Shown here one piece after another: positions 9,703 to 18,829 of a stretch of 64,000 nucleotides of DNA (the first letter of the stretch is position 1; each line of letters begins with the position of its first letter). The notes beneath the pieces are model-generated. The model saw only the letters and a program-made list of their open reading frames with translations, was not told the DNA's origin and made no database searches. A program made the position numbers and the translations under genes. The stretch lies in the NCBI GenBank assembly GCA_963575745.1, contig CAUYUJ010001464.1:36937-100936 (forward strand), in the 5' to 3' direction. This stretch comes from Prorocentrum cordatum. Its lineage: Eukaryota; Sar; Dinophyceae; Prorocentrales; Prorocentraceae.

Positions 9703-10649
9703 ATCGGGGGGGGGGGGGGGGGGAGAAAAAAAAAAAAAGTGCTTCCAAAGTTTTAAGCTTACGCTAGATCGAGCTCTTCCCATCTGTTCTGAGCACCTTC
9801 GCGCGAGAAAACAAAGCTCTACGAGGCCCCCGGCGGTAACCTGGTCGACGGTTCACCGAAGGGGAAGCTTTCTAACGGGGGAGCTGAAAAACTCGGAAAA
9901 TACCTCGTAGAGCTCTTCGGCATCGATGAGCTAAAGGAATTCCGGCGCGGGGTGGAGCTAGTTGGCCAACCCGGAATTCCGAGCACTCTTACGCAAGCAA
10001 GGAGCTCCACGAGGTTCCCAGCGGCGACCAGGTTGACGGTTCACCGCCGGCGCCAGTTACGTTTTTCAGCTTCCACCCAAAGTCGGTTCCCCCAAACGTT
10101 TTGATAGTAGTCTTGCAGCTACGGACCTAAGAATTTCACAGCCACACGCAGCACAACCCACTACAGGGGCGAAATATACCGGTTCTTAAAACGAATTTCA
10201 AAATTTCTCACAATCTTCGAAAACGGACCGAAGGTGATCACATTGTCCGCCCGGGCCAGATCGGCCAACTAGCTGCACCCCCCGCCGGAATTCCTCTAGT
10301 TCATCGATGCCGAAGAGCTCTACGAGGTACCTGAGAATTTCACTGGCGGACGCGGCATATACCACTATAGGTGCGAAAAAAAAAACCATTTCTCAAAACG
10401 AATGTTCAAATCTTGCACAATCTTCGCCCAACCGAGCCAAAGTGCACACATTGTCCGCCCGGGCCGGGTGGGCCAACTAGCTGCAACCCGCGCTGGAATT
10501 CCTCTAGCTCATCGATGTCGAAGCTCTAGGAGGTACATTGTCCGGCGGGGCCGGCTCGGCCAACACGCTGCACCCCGCGCTGGAATTCCTCTAGCTCATC
10601 AATGCCGAGGAGCTCTACGAGGCATTACCTTGTCATAGATAGGACCCTA
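9703..10649. other. Mosaic of module and L-type fragments, no gene
   Basis: It contains a G/A tract (9707-9738), inverted module ends at about 9829-9858 and 10014-10056, a CTCGTAGAGCTCTTCGGCAT box at 9904, and three head-to-tail fragments of the L-type distal end at about 10195-10340, 10400-10535 and 10536-10640. The last two share GGCCAACTAGCTGCAACCCG-like sequence. No coding signal. Confidence 0.5.
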
Positions 10650-10917
10650 TGTAAGCAAAGAGGCACTCACACCGGAAAGCTTGCCTGCCGAGCTCTGGAA
10701 AGCTCTCCTAAAGCGCTTCTGAAGCGCTGGCACGCCTCCACGCGTGCCTGCATGCAGGCACGCGTGGACGCGTGCCGGAAGCGCCCCCGGACCAGCTGCT
10801 GGTTCAAACGAAGTTCTGCGGGTATTCTGGAGCGGCGAAGATGGGCTGCTGGCGGGCACAACCACCGTCGGGCCTCTATTCTAAAACCCTATCGCTCTCC
10901 GAGAGCCCACCGGGAAA
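10650..10917 (+). repeat. R-type repeat, copy 2
   Basis: This is the second copy of the unit at 3313-3600, with a cleaner central palindrome. Shared landmarks are GGCACTCACACCGGAAAGCT, GGTTCAAACGAAGTTCTGCG and CGAAGATGGGCTGCTGGC. Function is unknown and no gene is supported. Confidence 0.75.
10738..10767. repeat. Perfect 30-bp palindrome
   Basis: Each half-site is CCACGCGTGCCTGCA and the two halves are exact reverse complements without a spacer. With one mismatch the symmetry extends to 10729-10776. It could extrude as a cruciform or be a foldback centre. Confidence 0.9.
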
Positions 10918-10978
10918 AATCATGCAAAACTCCCGTCAATTTCTTTTTGCCAACTAGCCCCCTAGCGCGCCGGAATTA

Positions 10979-11010
10979 CTGGGAGCCGGCGCTAAACCGT
11001 CAACCAGGTC
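10979..11010 (+). repeat. Left half of interrupted module (filled site 4)
   Basis: CTGGGAGCCGGCGCTAAACC continues to CAACCAGGTC (11001-11010), then breaks. ACCAGGTC occurs again at 11297-11304, immediately before ACCGCCGGGAGCCTCGTAG, giving an 8-bp target duplication. Confidence 0.75.
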
Positions 11011-11296
11011 TGCGGTCTGCGGGGCCCGATTCGAGCCCCCTTAGGGGGCAGGGCCAGCGGTAGGATTACCTACAGGCAACCTAAGCACTAACAGCGGAGC
11101 TGTGCGATATACACGTCAGCGTAGCTGTGCAGATATGATACAACAGCGTAGCTGCACAGGAATATACACACATCAAAGAAACAGTGGGGCTAAGTATGTA
11201 TCTTACAACAGCGGAGCTGTGCAGATATAGTACACAAACAATCACCGGCCAAGCTGTACGTGCATACACCGGCCAATCACCACCAGGCCAATCACC
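11011..11296 (-). mobile_element. 286-bp non-autonomous insert with GNA-loop hairpins
   Basis: The insert lies between 8-bp duplications at the module loop. It has no credible ORF. Its body repeats a short hairpin, CAGC-GNA-GCTG, with different middle bases: CAGCGGAGCTG (11086, 11211) and CAGCGTAGCTG (11118, 11143). Related GAA-loop hairpins occur in the inserts at 12307 and 21674. Minus-strand sense is inferred from junction orientation shared with the LINE. Confidence 0.65.
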
Positions 11297-11304
11297 ACCA
11301 GGTC

Positions 11305-11430
11305 ACCGCCGGGAGCCTCGTAGAGCCCTTTTCTCGCACGGCGCTGCTTGGACCCCATGAGAGCAGCTTCCGCAAGCGCGAACCACAAAACTCGAAAAAT
11401 ACGTTTTTTGGTATTCATCCAAAGTCGGTT
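11305..11430 (+). repeat. M-type repeat fragment
   Basis: After the module arm, GCCTCGTAGAGCCCTTTTCT and CGCACGGCGCTGCTT lead into AACTCGAAAAATACG and CCAAAGTCGGTTCCCCC. The same series occurs near 21400-21600 and 22140-22330. No gene. Confidence 0.55.
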
Positions 11431-12032
11431 CCCCCTCTCATCTGCAGCTCGAATTAAGTCAAGAAAAGCATCACCATCTCGAAAAAAAAAATAGGATACG
11501 AATGGTTGTTCGGTCCCAGCGCTGATAGCAGACCAAGATCAGGCATCTGCATACTGCAGACTATCGCGCCTGATGATTTTCTTCTCATTGCTGCGCCGAA
11601 CAGCTCTGTAGCCCATCTGCAACTCGAGTTAAGTCACACACAAAAAAATCACCATCTGCAAAAAAACAGAGTACGAAAAATTATTCAGCTACAGAGCTGT
11701 TTGGCACAGCAATGTGAAGGAAATAATCGGGCGCGCTAGTTCAAAGTATCTAGAGGCCTGAAATCAGTCTACTATGAGCGCTGGGGCCGAAAAACGATTC
11801 GTGCTTTGTTAAGTTTCTAGAGATGGTGATGAAGTGTCCAGACGCCTGAACTTGGTCTGGCATGTTATTTCTTCGCAGAGGCGCTGTTTCCTCGCTTCTT
11901 CTTCTCCCCCACCCCCTCCATGAGACCGCGCCCTCGCGCGCGCAATGCGAGATTGCCGCGCCCGCGTTACACGAGGAAGCTCTACGAGTTCCCGGCGGTA
12001 ACCAAGGTTGACGGTTCACCGCCGGCCCCCAA
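11431..12032. repeat. Two S-type array fragments joined head to head
   Basis: Up to about 11685 the units read on the plus strand (CAGCTCGAATTAAGTC, GCTGATAGCAGACCAAGATC, AGCTCTGTAGCCCATCTGCA). From there to 12032 they read on the minus strand and end in an inverted head and module (AACTCGTAGAGCTTCCTCGT on the minus strand, module 11991-12032). The junction lies near GCTACAGAGCTGTTTGGC. Confidence 0.6.
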
Positions 12033-12275
12033 TTTTGGACGCTACCAAGTGTCAGCGCCTCTTCGCTCTCCGGTTTTTTCCCGGAGAGCTCTCTGAGAGC
12101 TATAGGGTTCTAGATAGCTCGTAGAGCTCTTCGGCGTCGATGAGCTAGAAGAATTCCGGCGCGGGCTGGAGCTAGTTCGCCCACCTGGCCTGAGCGGACA
12201 ATGCGGTGACTTTGGGACGGTTTTGCTAAGATTTGAAAGATATTTCACAATGAATGTTAAGAAACCAGATTTTCA
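12033..12275. other. Repeat fragments, no gene
   Basis: It holds a short GGACGCTACCAAGTGTC piece, an R-type scrap (TCTCTGAGAGCTATAGGGTT) and an inverted L-type distal end (CTCGTAGAGCTCTTCGGCGT, then CGGACAATGCGG). No coding signal. Confidence 0.5.
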
Positions 12276-12306
12276 CTGGCGCCGGCGGTCAACCGTCAAC
12301 CTGGTC
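12276..12306 (+). repeat. Left half of interrupted module (filled site 5)
   Basis: CTGGCGCCGGCGGTCAACCG is followed by TCAACCTGGTC. The 10-mer CAACCTGGTC at 12297-12306 recurs at 13528-13537 directly before ACCGCCGGGAACCTCGTAG, so the intervening 1221 bp is an insertion with a target-site duplication. Confidence 0.8.
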
Positions 12307-12990
12307 TTTTGCGTCTTTTGCGAAGGCCGGTTCGAGCTCCCATGGGAGCAGGCCTAAACACAAAGAACCTACACAGCGAAGCTGTACAGGAAGACAGCGA
12401 AGCTGCAAAGATTGAAGCAGAGGTGCATCAAACAGCGAAGCTGTACAGATATGCACAAGACTGCCAATACACGAGAATACAACTAAAATATAAAGAGGGA
12501 GTAAAAGTAATGCGAGACCATGCAGTAACCACATATAGCGATTACCGTCTCAGCACCACTGAGAATAGAAGCAGTGAGAGACCATACAGTAACCACTGGT
12601 TTATACAGCGATTACCGTCTCAACACCACTGAGACAAACACAAAACTAACAACTAAAATGACGAGTACACTTCAAAGTAATGCGAGACCATGCAGTAACC
12701 ACCTATAGCGATTACCGTCTCAGCACCACTGAAAGACCATGCACGTGAAACACAACGAATTTGCGGTCGACTGTGCACAGAGTCAGGCAAGACACCCACC
12801 ACGCTTTGAGCGGGAGTGGGCACATGCAAAACTCTTATTCCGAACAAAGTGAAGATCACGCGGAGCTCTTATACCAACATGCGCGCATGTCCGACACACA
12901 CAGCATGGCAAGAGTCAACGCAAACACAAAGTCCGAAATATATCGTAACAACCCGCGGTAAGACAAGAGTCGTATGCTCACGTCAAATGT

Positions 12991-13110
12991 GTGATAACTG
13001 AATGTCTGATAACGCACTCAAGAAGTAACTCTCGGATAACTGAATGTCTGATAACGCACTCAGTATCTTGAAGCACCTGCATAACTGAGTGTCTGATAAC
13101 GCACTCAAGT
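12991..13110 (+). repeat. Short tandem repeat, three units
   Basis: ATAACTGARTGTCTGATAAC followed by GCACTCA occurs three times with spacings of about 42 and 54 bp. Confidence 0.8.
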
Positions 13111-13487
13111 ATATTGAATTCTGATCGATACGATTCAAAGAAAGGAAGACTGAAAACAGGCACGCCGATACAATGCAGAGAACCTCAATCTCAAGATACT
13201 CCAATGTCACAGAACTGTCAAAGTACCTCAATGTCAAAGAATACACACGTGTGCAAGAGCAAAAATGGAGAAAGCGCAAGCAGGCAGTACAAACAAGTAC
13301 AAAGCGACGACAGCGGCCTATGCGTTGAAGTCAGTCCCACTTCTGATGCCAAACAGCGCTGGCCTCCAGCACCTATCATCTGTAGGCCCGAGGAGAGAAG
13401 GTCGTCGCAGCCGACGAAGTACCCGAATTTATTGCACGGCCCGCCCGCGCGCACACGGCCGCCCAGGGGGCAGCCTGAGGAGACAGG

Positions 13488-13508
13488 CTTAAGCCAAAAT
13501 GGCGACGG
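13488..13508 (-). other. DinoSL-like spliced-leader relic
   Basis: Read on the minus strand, 19 of 21 bases equal the conserved dinoflagellate spliced leader. The differences are C for A at position 5 and T for C at position 18, and the base before it is T, allowed by the degenerate first position. It lies 19 nt inside the sense 5' end of the insert at 12307-13527. Dinoflagellate mRNAs receive this leader by trans-splicing, so a genomic relic at an insert 5' end points to a reverse-transcribed, trans-spliced RNA. Confidence 0.7.
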
Positions 13509-13527
13509 AAACAGGCCGCCCTGGGGG

Positions 13528-14381
<854 letters not shown>

Positions 14382-14414
14382 CTGGGCGCCGGCGGTAAAC
14401 CGTCAACCTTGGTT
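14382..14414 (+). repeat. Left half of module interrupted by the LINE (filled site 6)
   Basis: CTGGGCGCCGGCGGTAAACC runs to the 11-mer CAACCTTGGTT at 14404-14414. The 11-mer is repeated at 20012-20022, followed by ACCGCCGGGAGACTCGTAGA. Removing 14415-20022 restores a perfect module, so this is a precise filled site. Confidence 0.85.
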
Positions 14415-14460
14415 TTTTGCCTTGCGCAGAGCCACGGGCCTGAGTTCAGGCCCGCTCGAG

Positions 14461-14890
14461 TCACAGCCCAACGCAGAAGGGGGGCAACCGGCCAAGCGCC
14501 TGCAGGACCGCCACCACACCTTTGAGTAGGTGCTTTGCAGCAAGAAGTTCAGCCTGGGTCACTGTACACGAGGGCGGGAGGCAGAGGGCTTCAGAGGCGA
14601 CATCGCACCACCAGTAGCCACTCGGGGAGGCGGAGCCATCAAGATAACTAAGATGATTGAGATGAGAGGGAAGCGAAGGGAGAATGCACAGATCGAGGAC
14701 CCAGCCGCCGCCGCAACCCTCAGAGGAGCGGCCTCCATCGAAGAAGCCCCTCACACCGAGCACGCTCGAAGCATTCATTGTAAATAACCTGTCATCGATT
14801 GTCAAGTGGTCCTGGCCCCTCCGAGCCATCCAAGTCTGTTCATCAGCTCTCGGGTTCCCTTCCCGATAAATCCATTACATCATATCACAT
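14461..14890 (-). pseudogene. LINE RNase H: C-terminal motif then N-terminal half
   Basis: A continuous minus-strand frame from about 14878 reads WIYREGNPRADEQTWMARRG, the C-terminal RNase H motif. About 25 residues later it reads GVRGFFDGGRSSEGCGGGWV (Asp codon 14737-14739), then TVTQAELLAAKHLLKGV (Glu codon 14548-14550), and stops about 20 residues later at 14461. A TAA sits immediately before WIYREGN. The motif order is reversed relative to canonical RNase H, in which the FDGG strand and Glu helix come first. The same order appears at 4870-5710 and 22736-23370. Confidence 0.75.
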
Positions 14891-15480
14891 CCCCGTGGGG
14901 GGGCCCGAATGTGCATGGGCATCTCCACAGACATAGAATAAAGTAAGTCCTGAATAGCAGAAACCGTCGTCGAATACACGTCAGCAGTACATCTAAAAGA
15001 CCGTTAATCCAGCTACAGATCACCAGAGAGCCCCCCGAGATTTCAATAGGTAAACCCTTGGACCCAAAGTCCCAGCAAGACTGACGTTGTTCGTTCAGAG
15101 CAATACGTTTTGTAGCCTTCTCCTTTTCCGCCTCCTCCTTCCTACGCTTCTCCTCCACCGTAGGGTCCTCCGCCTCCATCCTGTAGGGCACTTTGGGATC
15201 TCTGAGGACACAGCATTGGAGCACGTGCGGTAGGTCCCACAAACGCAGCAGCGCACGGACAAAATCTCCACCCGTCCTCGTCCCAGGTCAAGTTAGCATA
15301 CCAATAAGGGCCTCCCACCGTCTCGAACGGCAGCGACCATGGATGGAAGCCTGCAGGACGGCCGCCCTCGCGGCGCCTGGTAAGCACACGGGCTCCCTTC
15401 GAATCAAGAGTGCGAATGAAAGCATCCCTCTCCTCGGTCCACGGCGACGCAGCATGCAGCATGCACAAGCGAGAGAGAGA
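14891..15480 (-). pseudogene. LINE zinc finger and start of RNase H, frameshifted
   Basis: After the dinucleotide run the coding sense continues in another frame with ASPWTEERDAFIRTLDSKGA, PWSLPFETVGGPYWYANLTW and DGWRFCPCAAAFV. It then shifts to WDLPHVLQCCVLRDPKVPYR. Together these form a plausible Cys-x-Cys...His-x3-Cys finger around 15280-15190. A charged linker (EEKRRKEEAEKEKATKR) leads to LPIEISGGSLVICSWINGL (15070-15010), the DS..VV.WL region of RNase H with Gly in place of Asp. At least two frameshifts are needed. Confidence 0.6.
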
Positions 15481-18400
15481 GAGAGAGAGAGAGAGAGTGA
15501 GGATGGTACGTCTCAGGCCCCAGATCACCCCGTACCCGTCGTCGCTTGTACGCAGTGTTACCGCAAGAGCTGCCCAAGGGAACATAGGGGCTCTGTGGAG
15601 GCTGTTGCGAGGCCACAGGGGGGTCGATACGTCGTCGTTTTTGGGCCCTTTCCCGCATCTGGCTTATCATCCTCCGTCGGTTTGTCGTCACAGGGGTCAC
15701 CTGGGACCCGTAGTTGGATACCTGGGAATCCGCTGTAACTGATACCGGCGGCGGCACGAGCTGTGACCCTTGAAACAGAACAGGGTCGGGCAGCGGCACC
15801 GACAGCGACATCCGTTGGGCAGTGGCACAAACATATTTGGCCCTGCACCACTGTCGATACAGGAATAGTTGCGGCAGACTCGGCAGACCAGCCGAGTGCA
15901 AGGCCCGTCTGGCATGAAGGTACACACGCTGCATAAACGTTGTCCAATCCTCGCCCGCCCCTTTCCTCCTCCACATCATCTTAGCCAAGAGCTTGCCCTC
16001 ACATTTACGCAGTGCAGTTAAAAAACTCTGATCCGACGTCATCCCCTCAGCTCCAAAAAGGATATTGGCACGCACTTTGCCGTCGTACCGTCTGAGTCGG
16101 CGGATGAGCGGGACATCCCTACAACAGTAATAACGCTTCTCGTGCCAAAAGGCCCGCTCCCCGCAACTGATACGATGGAGGACATCAACATGTGTCTGCA
16201 TAACAGAATCAATCATCACACCAAGGATCGACATGCGCTGCACCCTCTGCAACTGTATAGTGATCGTAGGCGTCTGAGAAGTACGGCGCCTCTTCATAAC
16301 TGCAGCGTGAGGCGACATCTGGGCACCACAAGGGGCCCCAATCGTGAAATCAACCAGGATGGGCACCTGAGGCGCGTCCTGGAACCCACAGAGCATATAC
16401 TGCAGGGAGCTGGGTTTCCACGAATACCCTCTGGAGCACAAAAGCACGGACATCTGACGCACCATCATAATAAGCTGATCAGTCGAGGAAGCCCCCAGGA
16501 TAACATTGTCCGCCCAGATGGCGCGGGAAAAAACCAATGCGCCTGCTTCATCCGTGAGAGGAATGCCGATGCCATCACGACGCCAGTTGTGACACAAGTC
16601 GCCCCACATCACAATAGTCCCGAATATCCAGCCCATGGGGGCCTCAACTGAACCTGTCTTCACACATCGGTCCCATGGTACTCCCATAACTTCAACATCC
16701 TGAAACTTGAAATCGGCAACACATTGACTCTGTGGTTCTAATAAAGCATAGGCCAGATCGGGGGGGAACGATAACGCATCCATGGATTCAGAGAGGTTGT
16801 TCACCGTCAGGTGGTCGAAAGCACGTAGTACTTCCAAGGACGCAAAGCAACACGAGTGGGACTTGCCCCACTCCACACCATGCTGGGCTAACCTCTTGAC
16901 AACCGCTGTAATATCGCGTACCCTGCGCTCACCAGCAAATCCGTAGAGCATACACCCAGGTGTAAGCGACCGCAGGTGGGACGCAGCGAGGATAACCAAA
17001 CACGAATGGTACCATTTTGACATCACACTAAGAAGACTGAGAGCACGCATTTCTGTAAAGTCGGTGGCGCGCTGATGCTTGGGCATCAGCGCAATGCAAA
17101 TGGAACGCCACACCGAGGGGGCATCGGACTCGCGGCTGAACAGCTTTCGAAAGGCCTTCAAGATGGAGCAAAGAGCGGACCAGGGCACACATCGGAGCAT
17201 ACTGGCGCTGATCCCATCCTTACCCACCGCCCGTCCCACTTTGAGCTTCGCACGGGCTCTCATGAGGATCCCCATTGAGATGGCCTCCCGTCCGAGACAG
17301 CCGTGGGGGCCACCCGACAAATCCTGCAACCGCCTCCTCCTCTCCTCCAGCATTCCTTGAGTAGCACTCCTCTCCTCCTCACAACTGTAATGAGTGAAAC
17401 CGTGTACACGTAAAGCCTCCTCCCACTTCTGAACATCACACGTATCCTCCCCATCCACATGCAGTGTATAGAGATGTGTACGGCACTGTGCACCTGGTCG
17501 AAACGAATACTCCGTGAGGCGACGCCTGTGGGCTCGACGCTCACGTTGCTTCTGACGACGGGCAGCCTTCATCTCCTCCTCCGAGCACTCCCCCGCCCTC
17601 CACCTCCTGCGAACCTCAGTCCACCGAAGACGTGCCTGGATGTAGTCCTTACTGACCCGTGGGAGAGTATCCTGATAGGTGGGGGTGTGGCCCAAATTGG
17701 AGGCCTCCTGGAGGATGAGGGTGCCGATCTCAGCCGGTGTCATTTCTGTCGGTCCGTCACAGAGTGTACTGTTGTTGCGAGGACGGTGCCCGGCAGCCCT
17801 CGCTGGCCTGGCAGCCTGCGGAAGTACGAGCGACACAATCGCATGGTCGCTCCACCATGTCTCTAGCTGCAAAGTGTCCTCAGCCATGGCCTCTCGGGGC
17901 ACCGCCCAAGTGACCGAAGAAGAGGGTAGGTTGCCATACCAGTTTCTAGGTACACACAGATAGTCATACACATGCTGATACTGTTGCGCCTCAGGGATAT
18001 ACTTTGTTGACCGCCACGCGGGCCTGCGTGGGCCGTCGAAGGTGTTTGCCATGAACAGACCCAAGACACCCATCGTAGTAGCAAGGGCCTCAGAGTAGGC
18101 CTGGGAGAACTCGCGGGCGTCCTTTTCGAAACCTCCAGAGGCCTTGCGGGGAGCAAGAGAAGTACCATCCACAAACGGGCCCGTCACAGGCCACTGCTCA
18201 TAGAAGACCTCACCCTCCACCTCCACCTGCCCGTCCACTCCCAAGACGACGTCCCTGATCCCAAATTGTGATTTCAGTCGCTGAATAGTCAATGCAACCT
18301 CCCTCAGGACACGGTGATACTCGCAAAGGGCCTGGAAGAAAGCATCACGGCTCTTTCCAAACACATATTTGTGAGGCAGGTACACGCTGATGGCGATCAT

Positions 18401-18829
18401 ACTGCGAAATATCACAGCACACCATCGGTCGCCTCGATCTGAAAAGATACGCTGATTGCACCACCTAGTGTTATACAGTACGCATGCACGCCTACACACA
18501 GAATGCTCGATATGCCATGACGTCCCAAGATCAACGTCGTCGGAGGGCCGTACAACTCGATACGCACACATCCGTCCACCAAGCCGCTGTGTCTGTAGAA
18601 GCACGCCTTGAACCTCCCCGCTGCAGCAACATGAGGCTGCTTCCATGGGGAGCACTCCACAAGGATAGATACACGACACTGCACCATACGTTGGTAATCC
18701 CTGACGCCCTGGTCCTGAGCAAAGATACGACCGTCCTGGAAACACTGCGTCCAAACCTTCCTGCACTCCCAGGTCACATCCCGACTCACAGCGGGTTTGA
18801 AGTGCACCCTGATCCGATACAGACCACAC
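15404..18829 (-). CDS. LINE ORF2: endonuclease and reverse transcriptase
   Basis: The 1141-codon frame encodes the catalytic part of the retrotransposon. The first ~80 residues overlap ORF1 in another frame and are probably not authentic. An EEP-type endonuclease covers roughly 90-330, with VIFRSMIAISVYLPHKY, DVVLGVDGQVEVEG and WWSDHAIVSLVLP (SDH near 324). The RT follows: RAVGKDGISASML, IALMPKHQRATDFTEMRALS, motif A SLEVLRAFDHLTV (~668), motif B KTGSVEAPMGWIFG (~730) and motif C AIWADNVILGASS (~771). Motif A has Glu where Asp is usual and motif C has ADN instead of ADD, odd for an otherwise stop-free frame. A thumb/linker rich in WTTFMQRVYLHARRAL follows. The last ~40 residues are read-through of the microsatellite. 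Confidence 0.85.
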   Translation of the reverse strand: MWSVSDQGALQTRCESGCDLGVQEGLDAVFPGRSYLCSGPGRQGLPTYGAVSCIYPCGVLPMEAASCCCSGEVQGVLLQTQRLGGRMCAYRVVRPSDDVDLGTSWHIEHSVCRRACVLYNTRWCNQRIFSDRGDRWCAVIFRSMIAISVYLPHKYVFGKSRDAFFQALCEYHRVLREVALTIQRLKSQFGIRDVVLGVDGQVEVEGEVFYEQWPVTGPFVDGTSLAPRKASGGFEKDAREFSQAYSEALATTMGVLGLFMANTFDGPRRPAWRSTKYIPEAQQYQHVYDYLCVPRNWYGNLPSSSVTWAVPREAMAEDTLQLETWWSDHAIVSLVLPQAARPARAAGHRPRNNSTLCDGPTEMTPAEIGTLILQEASNLGHTPTYQDTLPRVSKDYIQARLRWTEVRRRWRAGECSEEEMKAARRQKQRERRAHRRRLTEYSFRPGAQCRTHLYTLHVDGEDTCDVQKWEEALRVHGFTHYSCEEERSATQGMLEERRRRLQDLSGGPHGCLGREAISMGILMRARAKLKVGRAVGKDGISASMLRCVPWSALCSILKAFRKLFSRESDAPSVWRSICIALMPKHQRATDFTEMRALSLLSVMSKWYHSCLVILAASHLRSLTPGCMLYGFAGERRVRDITAVVKRLAQHGVEWGKSHSCCFASLEVLRAFDHLTVNNLSESMDALSFPPDLAYALLEPQSQCVADFKFQDVEVMGVPWDRCVKTGSVEAPMGWIFGTIVMWGDLCHNWRRDGIGIPLTDEAGALVFSRAIWADNVILGASSTDQLIMMVRQMSVLLCSRGYSWKPSSLQYMLCGFQDAPQVPILVDFTIGAPCGAQMSPHAAVMKRRRTSQTPTITIQLQRVQRMSILGVMIDSVMQTHVDVLHRISCGERAFWHEKRYYCCRDVPLIRRLRRYDGKVRANILFGAEGMTSDQSFLTALRKCEGKLLAKMMWRRKGAGEDWTTFMQRVYLHARRALHSAGLPSLPQLFLYRQWCRAKYVCATAQRMSLSVPLPDPVLFQGSQLVPPPVSVTADSQVSNYGSQVTPVTTNRRRMISQMRERAQKRRRIDPPVASQQPPQSPYVPLGSSCGNTAYKRRRVRGDLGPETYHPHSLSLSLSLSLVHAACCVAVDRGEGCFHSHS
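15471..15498 (-). repeat. (GA/TC)n microsatellite inside LINE coding sequence
   Basis: A run of GAGAGA on the plus strand (CTCTCT in the sense direction) lies where the RT frame loses its domain content and the finger-encoding frame takes over. Slippage here probably caused the frame break. Confidence 0.85.

Larger units (their letters stand above)
12307..13527 (-). mobile_element. 1221-bp retro-insert with DinoSL-like 5' end
   Basis: The minus strand is taken as sense because the A-rich end (CAAAAGACGCAAAAGACC) abuts the same side of the module as LINE tails. The 3' half (about 12307-12780) matches the insert at 21674-22139. It carries hairpins CAGCGAAGCTG and three spaced copies of the GACCATGCAGTAACCACATA type (near 12518, 12585, 12688). 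Near 12991-13110, TGTCTGATAACGCACTCA is repeated three times. The sense 5' end has a spliced-leader-like 21-mer. No long ORF has recognisable domains, so it is probably non-autonomous or a retro-copied RNA. Confidence 0.7.

Noticed and set aside
12329-12340. RNA polymerase III B-box-like GGTTCGAGCTCC in the insert at 12307, with a similar ATTCGAGCTCC near 21703
   Set aside because: It lies on the strand opposite to the inferred sense strand, the spacing base is extra, and no matching A box is at the right distance. It is not enough to call a tRNA-derived SINE.
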